Below, piece by piece: positions 16,805 to 27,600 of a stretch of DNA of 64,000 nt (positions are counted from its first letter, which is position 1; each line of letters opens with the position of its first letter). The DNA is taken from assembly GCA_050117315.1 (NCBI GenBank), contig JASFMY010000012.1, forward strand, positions 15,961 through 79,960. Reading direction: 5' to 3'. The position numbers and the translations under genes were made by a program. Below the pieces are notes generated by a model. That model did no database searches. It saw only the letters and a list, made by a program, of their open reading frames with translations, and was not told the DNA's origin. This stretch comes from JANQIV01 sp050117315. GTDB lineage: Bacteria > Bacteroidota > Ignavibacteria > Ignavibacteriales > Melioribacteraceae.

Positions 16805-19800
16805 TTATTTATAGATTTCATCCAGTCGCCATACAAGGTCTAACGCCTCTGGCCAACCTGTATCAGCAAAAATATCTAATAAACCTACTAAGTCTTTTAA
16901 ATTTTCGTTTTTTTGAAATTTATCCCGATAATCTGCAATCACTTTATCAACGAGTTTAACAACCTCTCTAACTGCCATTGAATCTAAATTATAATTATAA
17001 TCTTTACTTGAATCAGCTACTATATAAGCCATATGCAAAACATTTTGAGGATCATATTTAAGTATACCATTAAGATATTGCATAAAATAATGAGCAGTTG
17101 GAGCGAAAAGTATCTTCTTCCCTACAGAGGAAATAATTTTTATGATGTCAGATAATAGAGGTAGGGTTTTTTTATAATAAACATTTCGTAATTCATCACC
17201 TATAACGGGCTTATTTCTTTTAAATTTTCTGTCAGGTATGTCAGCATGGAAGTATATTCTCATTATAGTTTCATGAATGACACCATAAATATTATGAAAT
17301 ATTTCCTGGTGTTGGGCTTGAATGTTCTCATGAGATTTTGTTAGTTCATCAATCCCCTTATCAGCCTTTGAAATAATATCTTTCAATAGAATCACTGCAT
17401 TATTAAAAATTTTTTCATCTTCCCCATTTAATAATTTAGGTTCAATTGCAGTGAGTACTTGAAAAGTTATATCTTTGAATATCTTTGAATTTTCAAGAGG
17501 CGTATTAAAATAACTTGATAGTAACCTTTCCGCACTTTTATTCTCATATTTAATAATCATCCGAACTAACAAAGCTGTTGAATCTCTAAAAAATTCTGAA
17601 TCTTCATCAGATTTAATACCTCGAGGAATTATTTTCAAAAGTCTTTCTGATGATTTATTCTGATCTCTATGTAATGCATGACTTAAACTTTGTAGTATAG
17701 ATGCCAACACTACAGTATTTGTCTCAGTTGGGATTAGTTTGTCAATTATTCCCCAAAAATCTTTTGAAGATTTTTCTGAAATTCGCCATAAATTTCTAAC
17801 AACTAGAAATCTCACTGAAGGTACGGGGTCAAATGATAATTTAGATATTGCCTCTAATAAATCACTTTCACTTTTATTTGCAAATAACCATGGTAAAATT
17901 AAGGCAGCTTCATTTCTTGGGTCAGGCGACCAAGAAGGAAATTTATAGTCATTATTATCTTCAGAATGTGAAACCGGAAATTTTTCAGTTGAACAATGCA
18001 GAATTATCTCTTTCATATCTTTATATTGTTCGTCCGATAGTCGAGCTATATTTTCTAATAAAATTTTTGTAGCTTCAGCAAGCTTGGACCAAACTGATTG
18101 TGAAACTGTTTCATCCAAATCCTGTTTATTCTTTACTTCATTGTAAATGCTATATATTAATTTCGATTTTATTTCAATGTCTTTATCTTCTAATTTTTTA
18201 TTCTGCCATTGAAGAACAAAATCATTCAGTCTATCATTAAGTTTAATTAATTCTTGGTTTTCTTCTTTCTCCATATCAACGCCGAAATCTTTCCACCTAT
18301 CATACTCCGGCACTTCAGAAAATCCTGAAGAAAAAGTTACCAACGGTTTGTTATCTATAGACCTTCCTGATCCTTCAACAAGAGTTATCATATTTAGTGA
18401 ACGTTCAGATAATTTATCATGTGGTAAACAATTAAGTAACTTAGTTTTTCTTTTTTCTAAAAATTTATCATCTGATAATTCTACAGAATAATTGTGTATG
18501 ATTTTCTCAATTTCTTCGATTTGATTATTAGAAATAATATTGTGTGTATTTTTTAGGAATTCACCAGCATGGTAAACTGTTTCATCTTCAAAAAGAATGC
18601 TATCATTCCTTACAAGTTCATACAAATCATGAAATAATAATTTTGGATTTTTGCTTCCAATTATTAATAATTTGCCCCACAAATATGCCACTTCAGTGTA
18701 TTCTGTAATAATATCCAACACTTTATCTTTATTTTCACCTTTGAATAATTCTAACAAATTATCTAAAAACTTCTTTAATATTTTTAGCTCATCATTATAA
18801 TTCTCTTCATAGCTTGATGATGACCATACATAACTCATATCAAGGATGTATGAGCAACTCTTCCCTCTAAATAGCAGTTCTTTCTTTTTGGATTCTAAGG
18901 TTTCATCTTTTTTTAGATAAGGGATAACATGTTTATTTATTATAAATTTGTTTGCTATTTTTATCGACACTTTTGCTGCTTCAATAGGAGAAGTATCTAA
19001 AAAACCTTTGAACTTTTCTGCCAGACTATAATGACAAGAATGGAAATCTTGTCTTCTGTTACTTTTCATTGGTAGTATAGGAGTTCCCATATTAGTTGGT
19101 GTATCTTCATTCACCTCAGTACCGAAAACTGTTTCGTAGAATATAGCACAGAATTCAGTATCTATGTTCCAAAGATTTTCTATTTCATTCGAAATCATAA
19201 AGAAATAGTCAATTGGGAAATTTTCTTCTTCAATTACCGAAATTGCTTTTCTTAATATTATGGCAGACTCTACAGGATTACTCGAATATGTTTTCATTAT
19301 AATAGGAACACATAATCTTGCATTTATATTATCAAACCAATTTTTATTCTTTTTTCGTCGCTCCCAAAGCCAGCTAAAAATAGCAATTGAAACTTTAGAG
19401 ATATTGAAAATAATTTCATTTATAGTTTTATTCTTTATTGCCTTATACATATCGAAATTATTCGAAGCTAGCTCCCACAAATAAACTTCACTAATATGCT
19501 CTGAGAATTTTAATAAAATTGTGCTCCAAACTTCATATTTCTTATTTGTAATTACTTTAAAAGTTTGAAGTATTCTTTTTGTCGCCTCTTTTGCAGTTTC
19601 ATCATTTAATTCTATTTTTTTTAATAGTGGTTTAATCTCCTGGATTGAAGTTAAGTCGTTGATAATTACGCTGGTTGGTATGAGGCGGGCAAAAAGATTT
19701 AGTTGGGATTCTTTACTAGCAAGTAAATACCAAAATATTTTCCAAAAGATTTCACTTTCTTCGTACCATAATCTAGTAAAAAAATATACCAGGCTAGGTC

Positions 19801-20824
19801 TAAGAAATAATGGTCTTGAGAAATCTTCCAATAAGAACTTTTCCATTTCTTTTTCATCATCATCCATAAGCAGCATGTTGACCGCAAAATCAAAAAATAT
19901 GTTATGGCTGTATGACAATTTGTTTTCATTTATCCCTACTTTACTTAATATTTCGTCACTCAGCAAATCTTCATAAATTTTTAACTCTTCCGGCTCAATA
20001 TCATCACTTATCTTGACTAGCATCCTTTTTTGTTTGACCATTAGATATGTATAACTCTTTAGAAATGATTCTTTTTCAAACGTTTTTTGTCTATCTTTGA
20101 TTCTTTTTTTCCAAAATAAACCCAATAACTGGACTTCAGATTTAATATAAGATAGGTCAATAGCATGACTATCTGTTTTCAATATTTTTTCAAGTAACCA
20201 TAAGTTGAAAGGGACACGCAATATCTTAATAAATTCCTTTGAGGCTTTCCCTAATATATTTTCTAATCCGCTAATTTGAGTTTTAGCTTCTTCTATATCA
20301 TTATCATCTAATGGTGGGATTATGAAATGTCTACATTCAAAGTCACTTTGATAAATATTTTTTGTTTTGTCATCTCTTTCATTATCAAATAAATTTATCA
20401 AATCTATTGATTTTTTGGCATCAAAACACCTAACTACTACAATCAAATTTACTCTAGTATCAAAATTCTCAACTATATCTTGAAAAATATTTAAGAAATT
20501 TCTTCTTTTCTTTTCATCTCGGGCTGAATCAAAAGAATCAAAAATTATTATTCTTTGGGACTCATCAACATTACACCACTCTACAATGCTATCTATAAAA
20601 GTATTTTCATACTCCAACTCTTTTTTTAAATCAACCTCACTTCCATCTCCAAGATGCTCAATGGGAAAATATAAATAACTAATTTCATTTTCTTCAAATA
20701 ATCTTATCAATTTTTCTTTGATAATGTAAGATTTCCCTACTCCAGGTGATCCTATTATTAGCCCACTATCTTTTAAAACATAATCATATATACTTTGAAC
20801 AAGATGTTTTCTTTCAAGCCTCAT
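16805..20824 (-). CDS. Large STAND-like P-loop NTPase with helical-repeat C-terminus
   Basis: A 1339-residue protein. An N-terminal NTPase domain has Walker A GSPGVGKS (residues 25-32) and a Walker B-like RIIIFDSFDS (Asp96), followed by VNLIVVVRCFDAKKS, a likely sensor strand as in AAA+/STAND ATPases. From about residue 300 to the end it is almost all alpha-helical with HEAT/ARM-like units (for example SVRFLVVRNLWRIS). No effector domain is fused; the likely effector is the SIR2 protein encoded just upstream with an 11-nt overlap. By analogy with Avs-type proteins, the repeats could sense a phage component and the NTPase could drive oligomerisation. That role is inference. The gene is strongly A+T-rich. 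Confidence 0.72.
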   Translation of the reverse strand: MRLERKHLVQSIYDYVLKDSGLIIGSPGVGKSYIIKEKLIRLFEENEISYLYFPIEHLGDGSEVDLKKELEYENTFIDSIVEWCNVDESQRIIIFDSFDSARDEKKRRNFLNIFQDIVENFDTRVNLIVVVRCFDAKKSIDLINLFDNERDDKTKNIYQSDFECRHFIIPPLDDNDIEEAKTQISGLENILGKASKEFIKILRVPFNLWLLEKILKTDSHAIDLSYIKSEVQLLGLFWKKRIKDRQKTFEKESFLKSYTYLMVKQKRMLVKISDDIEPEELKIYEDLLSDEILSKVGINENKLSYSHNIFFDFAVNMLLMDDDEKEMEKFLLEDFSRPLFLRPSLVYFFTRLWYEESEIFWKIFWYLLASKESQLNLFARLIPTSVIINDLTSIQEIKPLLKKIELNDETAKEATKRILQTFKVITNKKYEVWSTILLKFSEHISEVYLWELASNNFDMYKAIKNKTINEIIFNISKVSIAIFSWLWERRKKNKNWFDNINARLCVPIIMKTYSSNPVESAIILRKAISVIEEENFPIDYFFMISNEIENLWNIDTEFCAIFYETVFGTEVNEDTPTNMGTPILPMKSNRRQDFHSCHYSLAEKFKGFLDTSPIEAAKVSIKIANKFIINKHVIPYLKKDETLESKKKELLFRGKSCSYILDMSYVWSSSSYEENYNDELKILKKFLDNLLELFKGENKDKVLDIITEYTEVAYLWGKLLIIGSKNPKLLFHDLYELVRNDSILFEDETVYHAGEFLKNTHNIISNNQIEEIEKIIHNYSVELSDDKFLEKRKTKLLNCLPHDKLSERSLNMITLVEGSGRSIDNKPLVTFSSGFSEVPEYDRWKDFGVDMEKEENQELIKLNDRLNDFVLQWQNKKLEDKDIEIKSKLIYSIYNEVKNKQDLDETVSQSVWSKLAEATKILLENIARLSDEQYKDMKEIILHCSTEKFPVSHSEDNNDYKFPSWSPDPRNEAALILPWLFANKSESDLLEAISKLSFDPVPSVRFLVVRNLWRISEKSSKDFWGIIDKLIPTETNTVVLASILQSLSHALHRDQNKSSERLLKIIPRGIKSDEDSEFFRDSTALLVRMIIKYENKSAERLLSSYFNTPLENSKIFKDITFQVLTAIEPKLLNGEDEKIFNNAVILLKDIISKADKGIDELTKSHENIQAQHQEIFHNIYGVIHETIMRIYFHADIPDRKFKRNKPVIGDELRNVYYKKTLPLLSDIIKIISSVGKKILFAPTAHYFMQYLNGILKYDPQNVLHMAYIVADSSKDYNYNLDSMAVREVVKLVDKVIADYRDKFQKNENLKDLVGLLDIFADTGWPEALDLVWRLDEIYK

Positions 20825-21908
20825 TGTATTTGCTCTTATTTATCATTTTTCGATTTACTTCATTTGCCCAATCTTTAATTTCTTTTATTGTTTTTTTATT
20901 TACTTTCTCAAATTTAGAACTTTCGATAACTTTCTTTTTATTAATATTTATTGATAATCTATCTTGGTTAGGATAATCAATAATTTCTTCAAAAAGACTT
21001 TCAAAATTCTTATGCGAGCCGTCTGGATTTTCATAAAAAATTGTTGTAATTCCAAAATTGTTAAAATATAATTCAGAATTTTGGATTTGAGTTGTCTTAT
21101 TTTCTTTGTTTATTTCGGTAATGAAAAAATGAGAAGCCTTTTGCCACTGCCAAAGATCATTACATACTATACTTAGCATATATTTGAGATATACATCTTT
21201 CATGCTAAAACCAACAAACACTACTCTCCTAGTAGCTAAAATTGCCCAGAGAAATTTGTAATGCAGTGTTGGTTCATTACACAATTTTCCTTCATTATCT
21301 AGTCCATAGTACTTTTGATAATCATCGTAGCCTAATATTATTGTTGAGGGATGATTGTAGACTCCATGAATATGTACTATTTTTTTCTTTTTTTTCAATG
21401 AATTATTAAGAGAAGCAAAAAATCCTGAAACTTCGAATACATTATCACCTTCAATGGTGAAAAAGCAAGTCAAATTTTTATTTCCTTTTTCAATCAATGC
21501 TTTCTCTAACAAAGTATCGTAATTGGTAGTTATGAAACCCAAAAAAGGTAATGAGATAAGCTTTCTATGAATTGGTAAACAATCTTGATCAGAAAATATA
21601 TTTGCTAATTTATCGTAATATCGATTTATATTATTGTCATATTGTTGAATATGCTTTTTAATGTTATAGACATAGTCCCATGGCCTTTCGTTTCTTTCTA
21701 CTTCATTAATCTTAAAATTTTTATTACATGTAATAGCTAAATCTTCAAGAGTAATTATTAATTTTTCCCAACAAGGATAAATAGGTTGACTTAAACCGCT
21801 CCCAACAAATAATACTGTTTCTTTATTTAAAATGGCTTCGAAGAGATCATTCTTTTTTGACTCGTTTATTGTGAGTTCATCGGGTGTAAAAATTTGCGTG
21901 TTATTCAT
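20814..21908 (-). CDS. SIR2-like domain protein, putative NAD-consuming defence effector
   Basis: A 364-residue SIR2-like protein. The NAD-binding motif VLFVGSGLS is at residues 32-40, TTNYD at 127-131 (Asn129, Asp131) and the HIHG motif with the likely catalytic His181. A final Rossmann strand reads RRVVFVGFSMKD. These are the motifs of the SIR2_2 group found in anti-phage systems (ThsA, Dsr, Avs5, SPARSA), which deplete NAD+ after phage sensing. No membrane or STAND domain is present. The C-terminal 80 residues are charged and helical. It is the first gene of the pair and overlaps the NTPase gene by 11 nt. Confidence 0.82.
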   Translation of the reverse strand: MNNTQIFTPDELTINESKKNDLFEAILNKETVLFVGSGLSQPIYPCWEKLIITLEDLAITCNKNFKINEVERNERPWDYVYNIKKHIQQYDNNINRYYDKLANIFSDQDCLPIHRKLISLPFLGFITTNYDTLLEKALIEKGNKNLTCFFTIEGDNVFEVSGFFASLNNSLKKKKKIVHIHGVYNHPSTIILGYDDYQKYYGLDNEGKLCNEPTLHYKFLWAILATRRVVFVGFSMKDVYLKYMLSIVCNDLWQWQKASHFFITEINKENKTTQIQNSELYFNNFGITTIFYENPDGSHKNFESLFEEIIDYPNQDRLSININKKKVIESSKFEKVNKKTIKEIKDWANEVNRKMINKSKYNEA

Positions 21909-22445
21909 GAAAAATCAAGTTGTCATATTGTTAAAAATATACAAAAACAACTTTAAATGCTTAATAATATCTGGAAGTCGGTAACAGCAAGGGGAAAATA
22001 TTTTGCCGCTCCTTTATGGAAGCTTGAGACTATCGACAAAGCTTCCCATTAAAAGGCTGCGATATGGATTATTTTAATGATACGCCCCTGTTATTATATT
22101 TTGCGGCATTTCAAAACGCTTTTACCGCTTTCAAATTTGTTTTGCAGCATTTAGAAAATGTTTATTTACCTCATAAACTAATTTATATGGACGATTAAAT
22201 GCCTCTTGTGAAATACTGAAGTAGAGGGTTAAGAACATGATTAAATATTTCGCGAACATCGATTTTGCCGGTAATTTGTTCCTGTCATTGAACCGAAGCA
22301 CGGAAATTAGTCTAAAAATTTGCCAGAGTTTAATTTCTTAAGTGATGGAGTCATAGGAGTTGTCCCAAAGCCTCCCCGGTCAAAAAGTGAAACCGTGGGA
22401 GTTTATATACCTTCATATTACAACTAACAAAAACTAAAAAAGGAG

Positions 22446-22485
22446 GAAACCGCATTTTTTTTTGAAATTGCGGTTTTCTTTTTGA
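22446..22485 (+). terminator. Rho-independent terminator-like hairpin
   Basis: An eight-base stem (AAACCGCA / TGCGGTTT) is followed by TTCTTTTT. The gene it once served is not evident; only relic-like sequence precedes it. Confidence 0.6.
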
Positions 22486-22516
22486 TAGTTCTTTTAATCG
22501 ATGTAAAAATCTTTTC

Positions 22517-22627
22517 TTCAATCCCGTAGAGATTGAACATGAATAGAAAGATTACATAACTAAATTTTCACAACCCCAATGGGGTTAATCTCGAGATTTT
22601 TGTAAAACATTCAACCACGTTGTGGTT
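22517..22627. repeat. Cluster of three short palindromes
   Basis: Three small inverted repeats follow in series: TCAATC-CCGTAGA-GATTGA, AACCCCAATGGGGTT (22572-22586) and AACCACGTTGTGGTT (22613-22627). A similar AAACACC-TAC-GGTGTTT occurs near 46133-46149. They resemble the small palindromic repeats that many environmental bacterial genomes carry between genes; their role is unknown. Confidence 0.5.
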
Positions 22628-22984
22628 TTATCAAACGTTCGTCGATATGACTATTAAACTCTGTTTTTTTCTATTATCTTAATTGCTCTTAAATTCTTGC
22701 TACATCTTAATTACATACAATTTTGCTTGCCGTCAAGGGTAATTTTGCCTATTCTTACTCTACACGATAATAAGTTTGGAAAGATTATGGGAAAAGAACA
22801 TTCTTTATCAAAACAAATCCCGGTTAGAATTACCGATAGTGAAGTTTTATTGCTATTGCAAAATACGGATATAGATTTGTCGTATATGACAGCGCAACTA
22901 TATAGACTAAATCACCCAACGAACCTGTTTGCACACTTTATTACATCCAGGAAAAATTTTTTATATTTTTGATATTCTTTTATA

Positions 22985-23094
22985 CTTGTTGCAAATTGGT
23001 TTTGGTATTTTGTTTTTGTTTAAAACTCACCTAAGTCCTGCTCTTAAAAAGAGAGGACTTTATGGCAAAATCCCAAAACCAATTTGGCTTGTGT
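22985..23094 (+). mobile_element. MITE, copy A (TA-flanked inverted-repeat element)
   Basis: A 110-bp element bounded by TA on both sides. Its ends form a long inverted repeat (CAAATTGGTTTTGG on the left, CCAAAACCAATTTGG on the right), and an internal hairpin contains CTCTT-AAA-AAGAG followed by GAGGACTTTATGGCAAAATC. The same element occurs at 46220-46361 (inverted inside, with an insertion) and 49957-50071. It has no coding capacity. Confidence 0.85.
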
Positions 23095-23553
23095 ATATAT
23101 CTATTGCTAATCTGAATGATTTTATCTTTCTAGTTTTATCTAAATCATAAATAAGTAATGAATTATTATCAATAAGATTAAATGCTAAAGTATCAATGGC
23201 TTCCTCTGATTTGCAATTTAATGAATTGTTTAGATGAGGTGTATTTAATATTTGTTCCTTTTCTATAGTATATACATGTTAATATGACAGACATCATATC
23301 ATTACCTAAGCATTTCACATTGGAGATATAAAACACACTGGAAAACCCCGATATGTTAGCTAGTTGGGTAGCAATGGGGATGATTGAAGTAGGATCAAGA
23401 ATGAAAAAAATTAGTAATTATAAAAAATTATTCATCCTCTAATGCATAGCATATCCTGTTACAAACTGTTACAAAGCGGAAATATTGAAGAAAAGTGCAA
23501 TAAATATCTTTGTCTCAAAAAATAATGGAATTTATTGATTTGGAGAATAAATA

Positions 23554-24657
23554 ATGAAAAAGCACTTAACATGGATGATCGCTATCGTTATTTTGATAGT
23601 TGGTTTACTTACCTCCGGAATTTTATCTTCACAAAAAGAAGAGTTAAAGCGGATGCCCGTAGACAATACGAAGAAGATAAAAACCGAAATTATCACAAAC
23701 GGACAGATTGTTAAAACCGTTAAAGCTAGCGGAACCACGGAAGCGTTGAATAAAATTGAGATCTATGCGGAAGTTTCCGGCGTACTTCAATTTGCTGAAA
23801 AGGAATTCAGGGAAGGAACACGCTTTTCAAAAGGCGAAGTTATTTTAAAGATTGACGATGCCGTTAAACGCAATCAAGTTTTAGCTGAAAAAAGCACTCT
23901 ACTTAACAACTTTACAACTCTTTTGCCGGATCTCTCAATCGATTTTCCCGATGAGGTTGCTAAATGGGAAAACTACTTAAAAGAGTTCAATCTGGAAGAA
24001 GATATTAAACCTCTTCCCGAAACCAACAGCCAAAAGGAAAAATATTATATAGCCGCACATAATGTTTACAGTCAATATTATACAATTAAAAGCGATGAAG
24101 AAACTTTAGAAAAATATACAATAGAAGCTCCCTATGATGGAGTTGTTACAGTTTCCAACATTATTCCGGGTTCTTTAGTTAGAACCGGTCAAAAATTGGG
24201 AGAATTTATTAATCTTAATATTTATGAAATTCCGGTTAACGTAAGCATAGAAGATATAGCTTCAATAACAGTTGGGCAGGTTGTGGAACTTCTTTCAACC
24301 GATGTTTCTAAACCTATGGCCGGAATCATAAAAAGAATTAACTCAATAATTGATAAATCATCTCAAACTGTTCTTGTTTATATAACCAGTAATGACGGCA
24401 GAATAAAAGAAGGCATGTATGTTACCGCAGTTATTCAGGAAAAACTTGATGAAAAAGGAGTTACCTTAAGCAAAGAACTTATCATAAACAGAAACCAACT
24501 TTATGCTGTTGAGGATTCTACCCTGGTTTTGAAAGATATTGAAATTCAAGGTGAAGATAATGATAAAGTCTACGTTACCGGTTTACCTGACGGAACGGAA
24601 ATTTTATCAAGTACATACGACAACTCAAAAAACGGAATAAAACTTTCAGAATTATAA
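23554..24657 (+). CDS. RND efflux periplasmic adaptor (HlyD/MFP family)
   Basis: A 367-residue membrane-fusion protein. It has an N-terminal signal anchor (WMIAIVILIVGLLTSGIL), a beta-barrel/lipoyl half beginning VKTVKASGTTEALNKIEIYAEVSG, a helical hairpin around residues 100-170, and the matching lipoyl half YTIEAPYDGVVTVSNIIPGSLVRTGQKLG. It would link the inner-membrane pump at 24677 to the outer-membrane channel at 27855. First gene of a three-gene efflux operon, 19 nt before the pump. The substrate is not evident. Confidence 0.93.
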   Translation: MKKHLTWMIAIVILIVGLLTSGILSSQKEELKRMPVDNTKKIKTEIITNGQIVKTVKASGTTEALNKIEIYAEVSGVLQFAEKEFREGTRFSKGEVILKIDDAVKRNQVLAEKSTLLNNFTTLLPDLSIDFPDEVAKWENYLKEFNLEEDIKPLPETNSQKEKYYIAAHNVYSQYYTIKSDEETLEKYTIEAPYDGVVTVSNIIPGSLVRTGQKLGEFINLNIYEIPVNVSIEDIASITVGQVVELLSTDVSKPMAGIIKRINSIIDKSSQTVLVYITSNDGRIKEGMYVTAVIQEKLDEKGVTLSKELIINRNQLYAVEDSTLVLKDIEIQGEDNDKVYVTGLPDGTEILSSTYDNSKNGIKLSEL

Positions 24658-24676
24658 TTGAAGAACTGGTATTAAA

Positions 24677-27600
24677 ATGAAAAATATAATTAAACACTTT
24701 GTGAAATATCCTGTGCTTGGCAATTCTATTGCCGTAATGGCAATTTTATTTGGATTGCTAGCCTTTATTAATATAAAAACTACTTTTTTCCCTCCAGTCC
24801 CAAGCAAAACAATTACTATACAAGCCATGTATCCCGGTGCGTCCCCCGAGGAAATTGAAGAAGGTATTACATTAAAAGTTGAAGATAATATAAAAGGCTT
24901 AACCGGAATAGATAGAGTAACATCTATTTCAAGAGAAAACTCAGCCAATATTACTGTTGAACTTCTTTCCGGTTATGATATAAATGAAGTTTTGCAGGAT
25001 GTAAAAAATGCTGTGGATCAAGTTTCTACTTTTCCTGTTGGTATGGATAAAATAACTGTTTATCGTGAAGAGCCGATGAACTTTGCTGTTTCGGTTGTAC
25101 TAAGCGGTGATGTTGAACTTAAAACTCTTAAAACATACGCACGCAGAATTGAAAGAGATTTACTAGCCACGGACGGAATTTCAAAGGTTACTTTAAGCGG
25201 TTTTCCTAACGAAGAAATAGAAATCGCTTTTAGGGAAAATGATTTACGCGCTTACGGACTAACCTTTGAAGAAGCTGCAAACGCTATATCTAACGAAAAC
25301 ATAAAAACTACCGGTGGAACAATAAAAGGAAAAGCCGAAGAGTTTTTAATTAGGGCAAACACAAAAACTTACTACGCCGAAGAACTAAAAAATCTTGTCC
25401 TTAAGGCAACCGATAATGGAACTATTATTCGAATAAAAGATGTTGCCGATGTTACCGATAAATGGACGGAAGACCCAAACAAAGTTTATTATAACGGCGA
25501 CCCGGCGGTGATGATTTCAGTTAGCAATACAAACGAAGAAGACCTTTTTGAAGTGGCTGATATTGTAAAAAATTATGCAAATGATTTTAATGAAAAAACT
25601 CCCGATGTAAAAGCAAATGTTCTGCGGGATGGGTCCCAAATTATTCAAGAACGTATAGATATCTTAAGTAGCAATGGATTGCTCGGAATGATTTTAGTAG
25701 TGTTGTTCCTATCCTTAGCTCTTAATCCGCGGCTTTCACTATGGGTTGCTTTGGGAATACCGATTTCATTTATGGGAATGCTGGTAGCCGGAACAGCTTA
25801 CGGCTTAACTTTAAATGTTATGTCACTTATGTCAATGATTCTCGTTCTAGGTATTTTAGTTGATGATGGAATTGTGATCGCAGAAAATATTTTCCAGCAT
25901 TACGAAAGAGGAGAAAAACCAATTACGGCAGCAATTAACGGAACCATAGAAGTATTGCCCTCAGTCGTTTCATCAATATTAACTACGGTTGTAATATTTG
26001 TTACATTTTTCTTCTTAGAAGGAAGAATGGGAGACAGTGCTAAAGACATTGCATTTGTTGTAATTGCTACTTTATTATTCTCGCTTGTTGAAGCAATCCT
26101 AATTTTACCGGCGCATATTGCTCATTCAAAAGCACTTCACGGAAAGGATAAAACAGAAAACATTATTCTAAGAAAAGCTGAAGAAACAATTATGTGGTTA
26201 AAGGGAAAAGTTTATGCACCGGTTTTAAAATTTTCATTAGATAATCCGTTAATAGCTTTTGCAATTCCAATAGCACTCTTTATTATTACTATTGGCGCCC
26301 TAAACGGCAGCATAATAAAAACAACATTTTTCCCAAACATCGAACATTCTTTTTTAAGCATATCATTGGAAATGCCTGCCGGAACACCAGCCGCAGTTAC
26401 CGATAGTATTTTAGCTGAAATGGAAAAACCCGTCAAAATTGTTAATGAAAGATATAAATCCCAGAACCCGGAAAAAGGAGATTTAATTACAGCTATTAGC
26501 CGGAGAGTTAGTGCAATAAACAAAGGTACACTTTCCTTAGTTTTAAAAAGCAGTGAAGAAAGAGAACTTTCAAGTTTGCAAATTGCAGAACTAATTAGAA
26601 AAGAAGTTGGTGAAATAAAAGATGCCGAAAATTTAGAAATAGGCGGATCGGCAAATTTTGGAAAACCTATATCTGTTGCCTTAAGCGGTAATAATTTAGA
26701 AGAATTAGAGGCAGCAAAAATAAAACTGAAATCGGAATTGAAAAAAATCGCAAAACTTAAGGATGTTGTTGATGATAATCCTCCCGGTGAAAGAGAAGTA
26801 AAAGTTCAGCTAAAGGAAAAAGCTTATGCGCTTGGCTTAACCACCGCTGAAGTTATGCGGCAAGTTAGAAGCGGATTTTTTGGAAGTGAAGCCCAAAGAC
26901 TAATTCGCGGAATTGATGAAGTAAGAATATATGTCCGCTATAATCTTGACGACAGAAGTTCTTTAAACAAACTTGAAGATATGAGAATAAGAACTTCGGA
27001 CGGCGGCGAATATCCATTAAAAGATATCGCTGATTTTACAATTGTGCACGGTGTTGTTTCTATCAACCATACGGACCAACAACGCGTGGTAAATGTTTCT
27101 GCCGATATTGCCGATCCAAATGATTCCGTTACAGATATCATAGCAGATATTAATGCAGAGGTTATGCCTGCTATAATAAAAGAGTTCCCTGAAATAACCT
27201 TTAGTTATGAAGGTCAAAATAGGGAAAGCAATAAAACTACAAACGCGATGGCCAGCATTATTCCGGGCATACTATTGTTAATGTTCTTAATAATAGTTGT
27301 TACTTTTCGTTCATTTTTACAAGCTATTATCATATTTATTTTAATTCCATTCAGCTTGATTGGTGTATTTTGGGGACATTATTTCCAGGGCTTTATTTTA
27401 AGTATGCTTTCAACATTCGGTGTAATTGCCCTTATTGGAATTGTTGTTAATGATTCACTCGTTTTTACCGAGGCTTTTAATAGATCTATTAGAAAAGGGA
27501 TGAAATTAAAAGAAGCTTTGTTTGAAACCGGGATGACACGTTTTAGAGCTGTTCTATTAACTTCAATAACTACAATAGCCGGCTTGGCTCCTTTAATATT

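Larger units (their letters stand above)
21909..23553. other. Long non-coding region with repeats and relic sequence
   Basis: About 1.6 kb without a convincing gene. It holds the SIR2 promoter side, a terminator-like hairpin (22446-22485), three small palindromes (about 22517-22627) and one MITE copy (22985-23094). A 34-codon frame from 22237 and a reading GVVPKPPRSKSETVGVYIPS near 22345-22425 may be a gene relic that I do not recognise. An ATG frame at 22787 runs into the MITE and looks accidental. The RND operon promoter must lie near 23450-23540. Confidence 0.5.

Noticed and set aside
22697..23150. Two short open frames around the MITE copy A
   Set aside because: They run into the inverted-repeat element and have no family resemblance; composition is that of repeat DNA.
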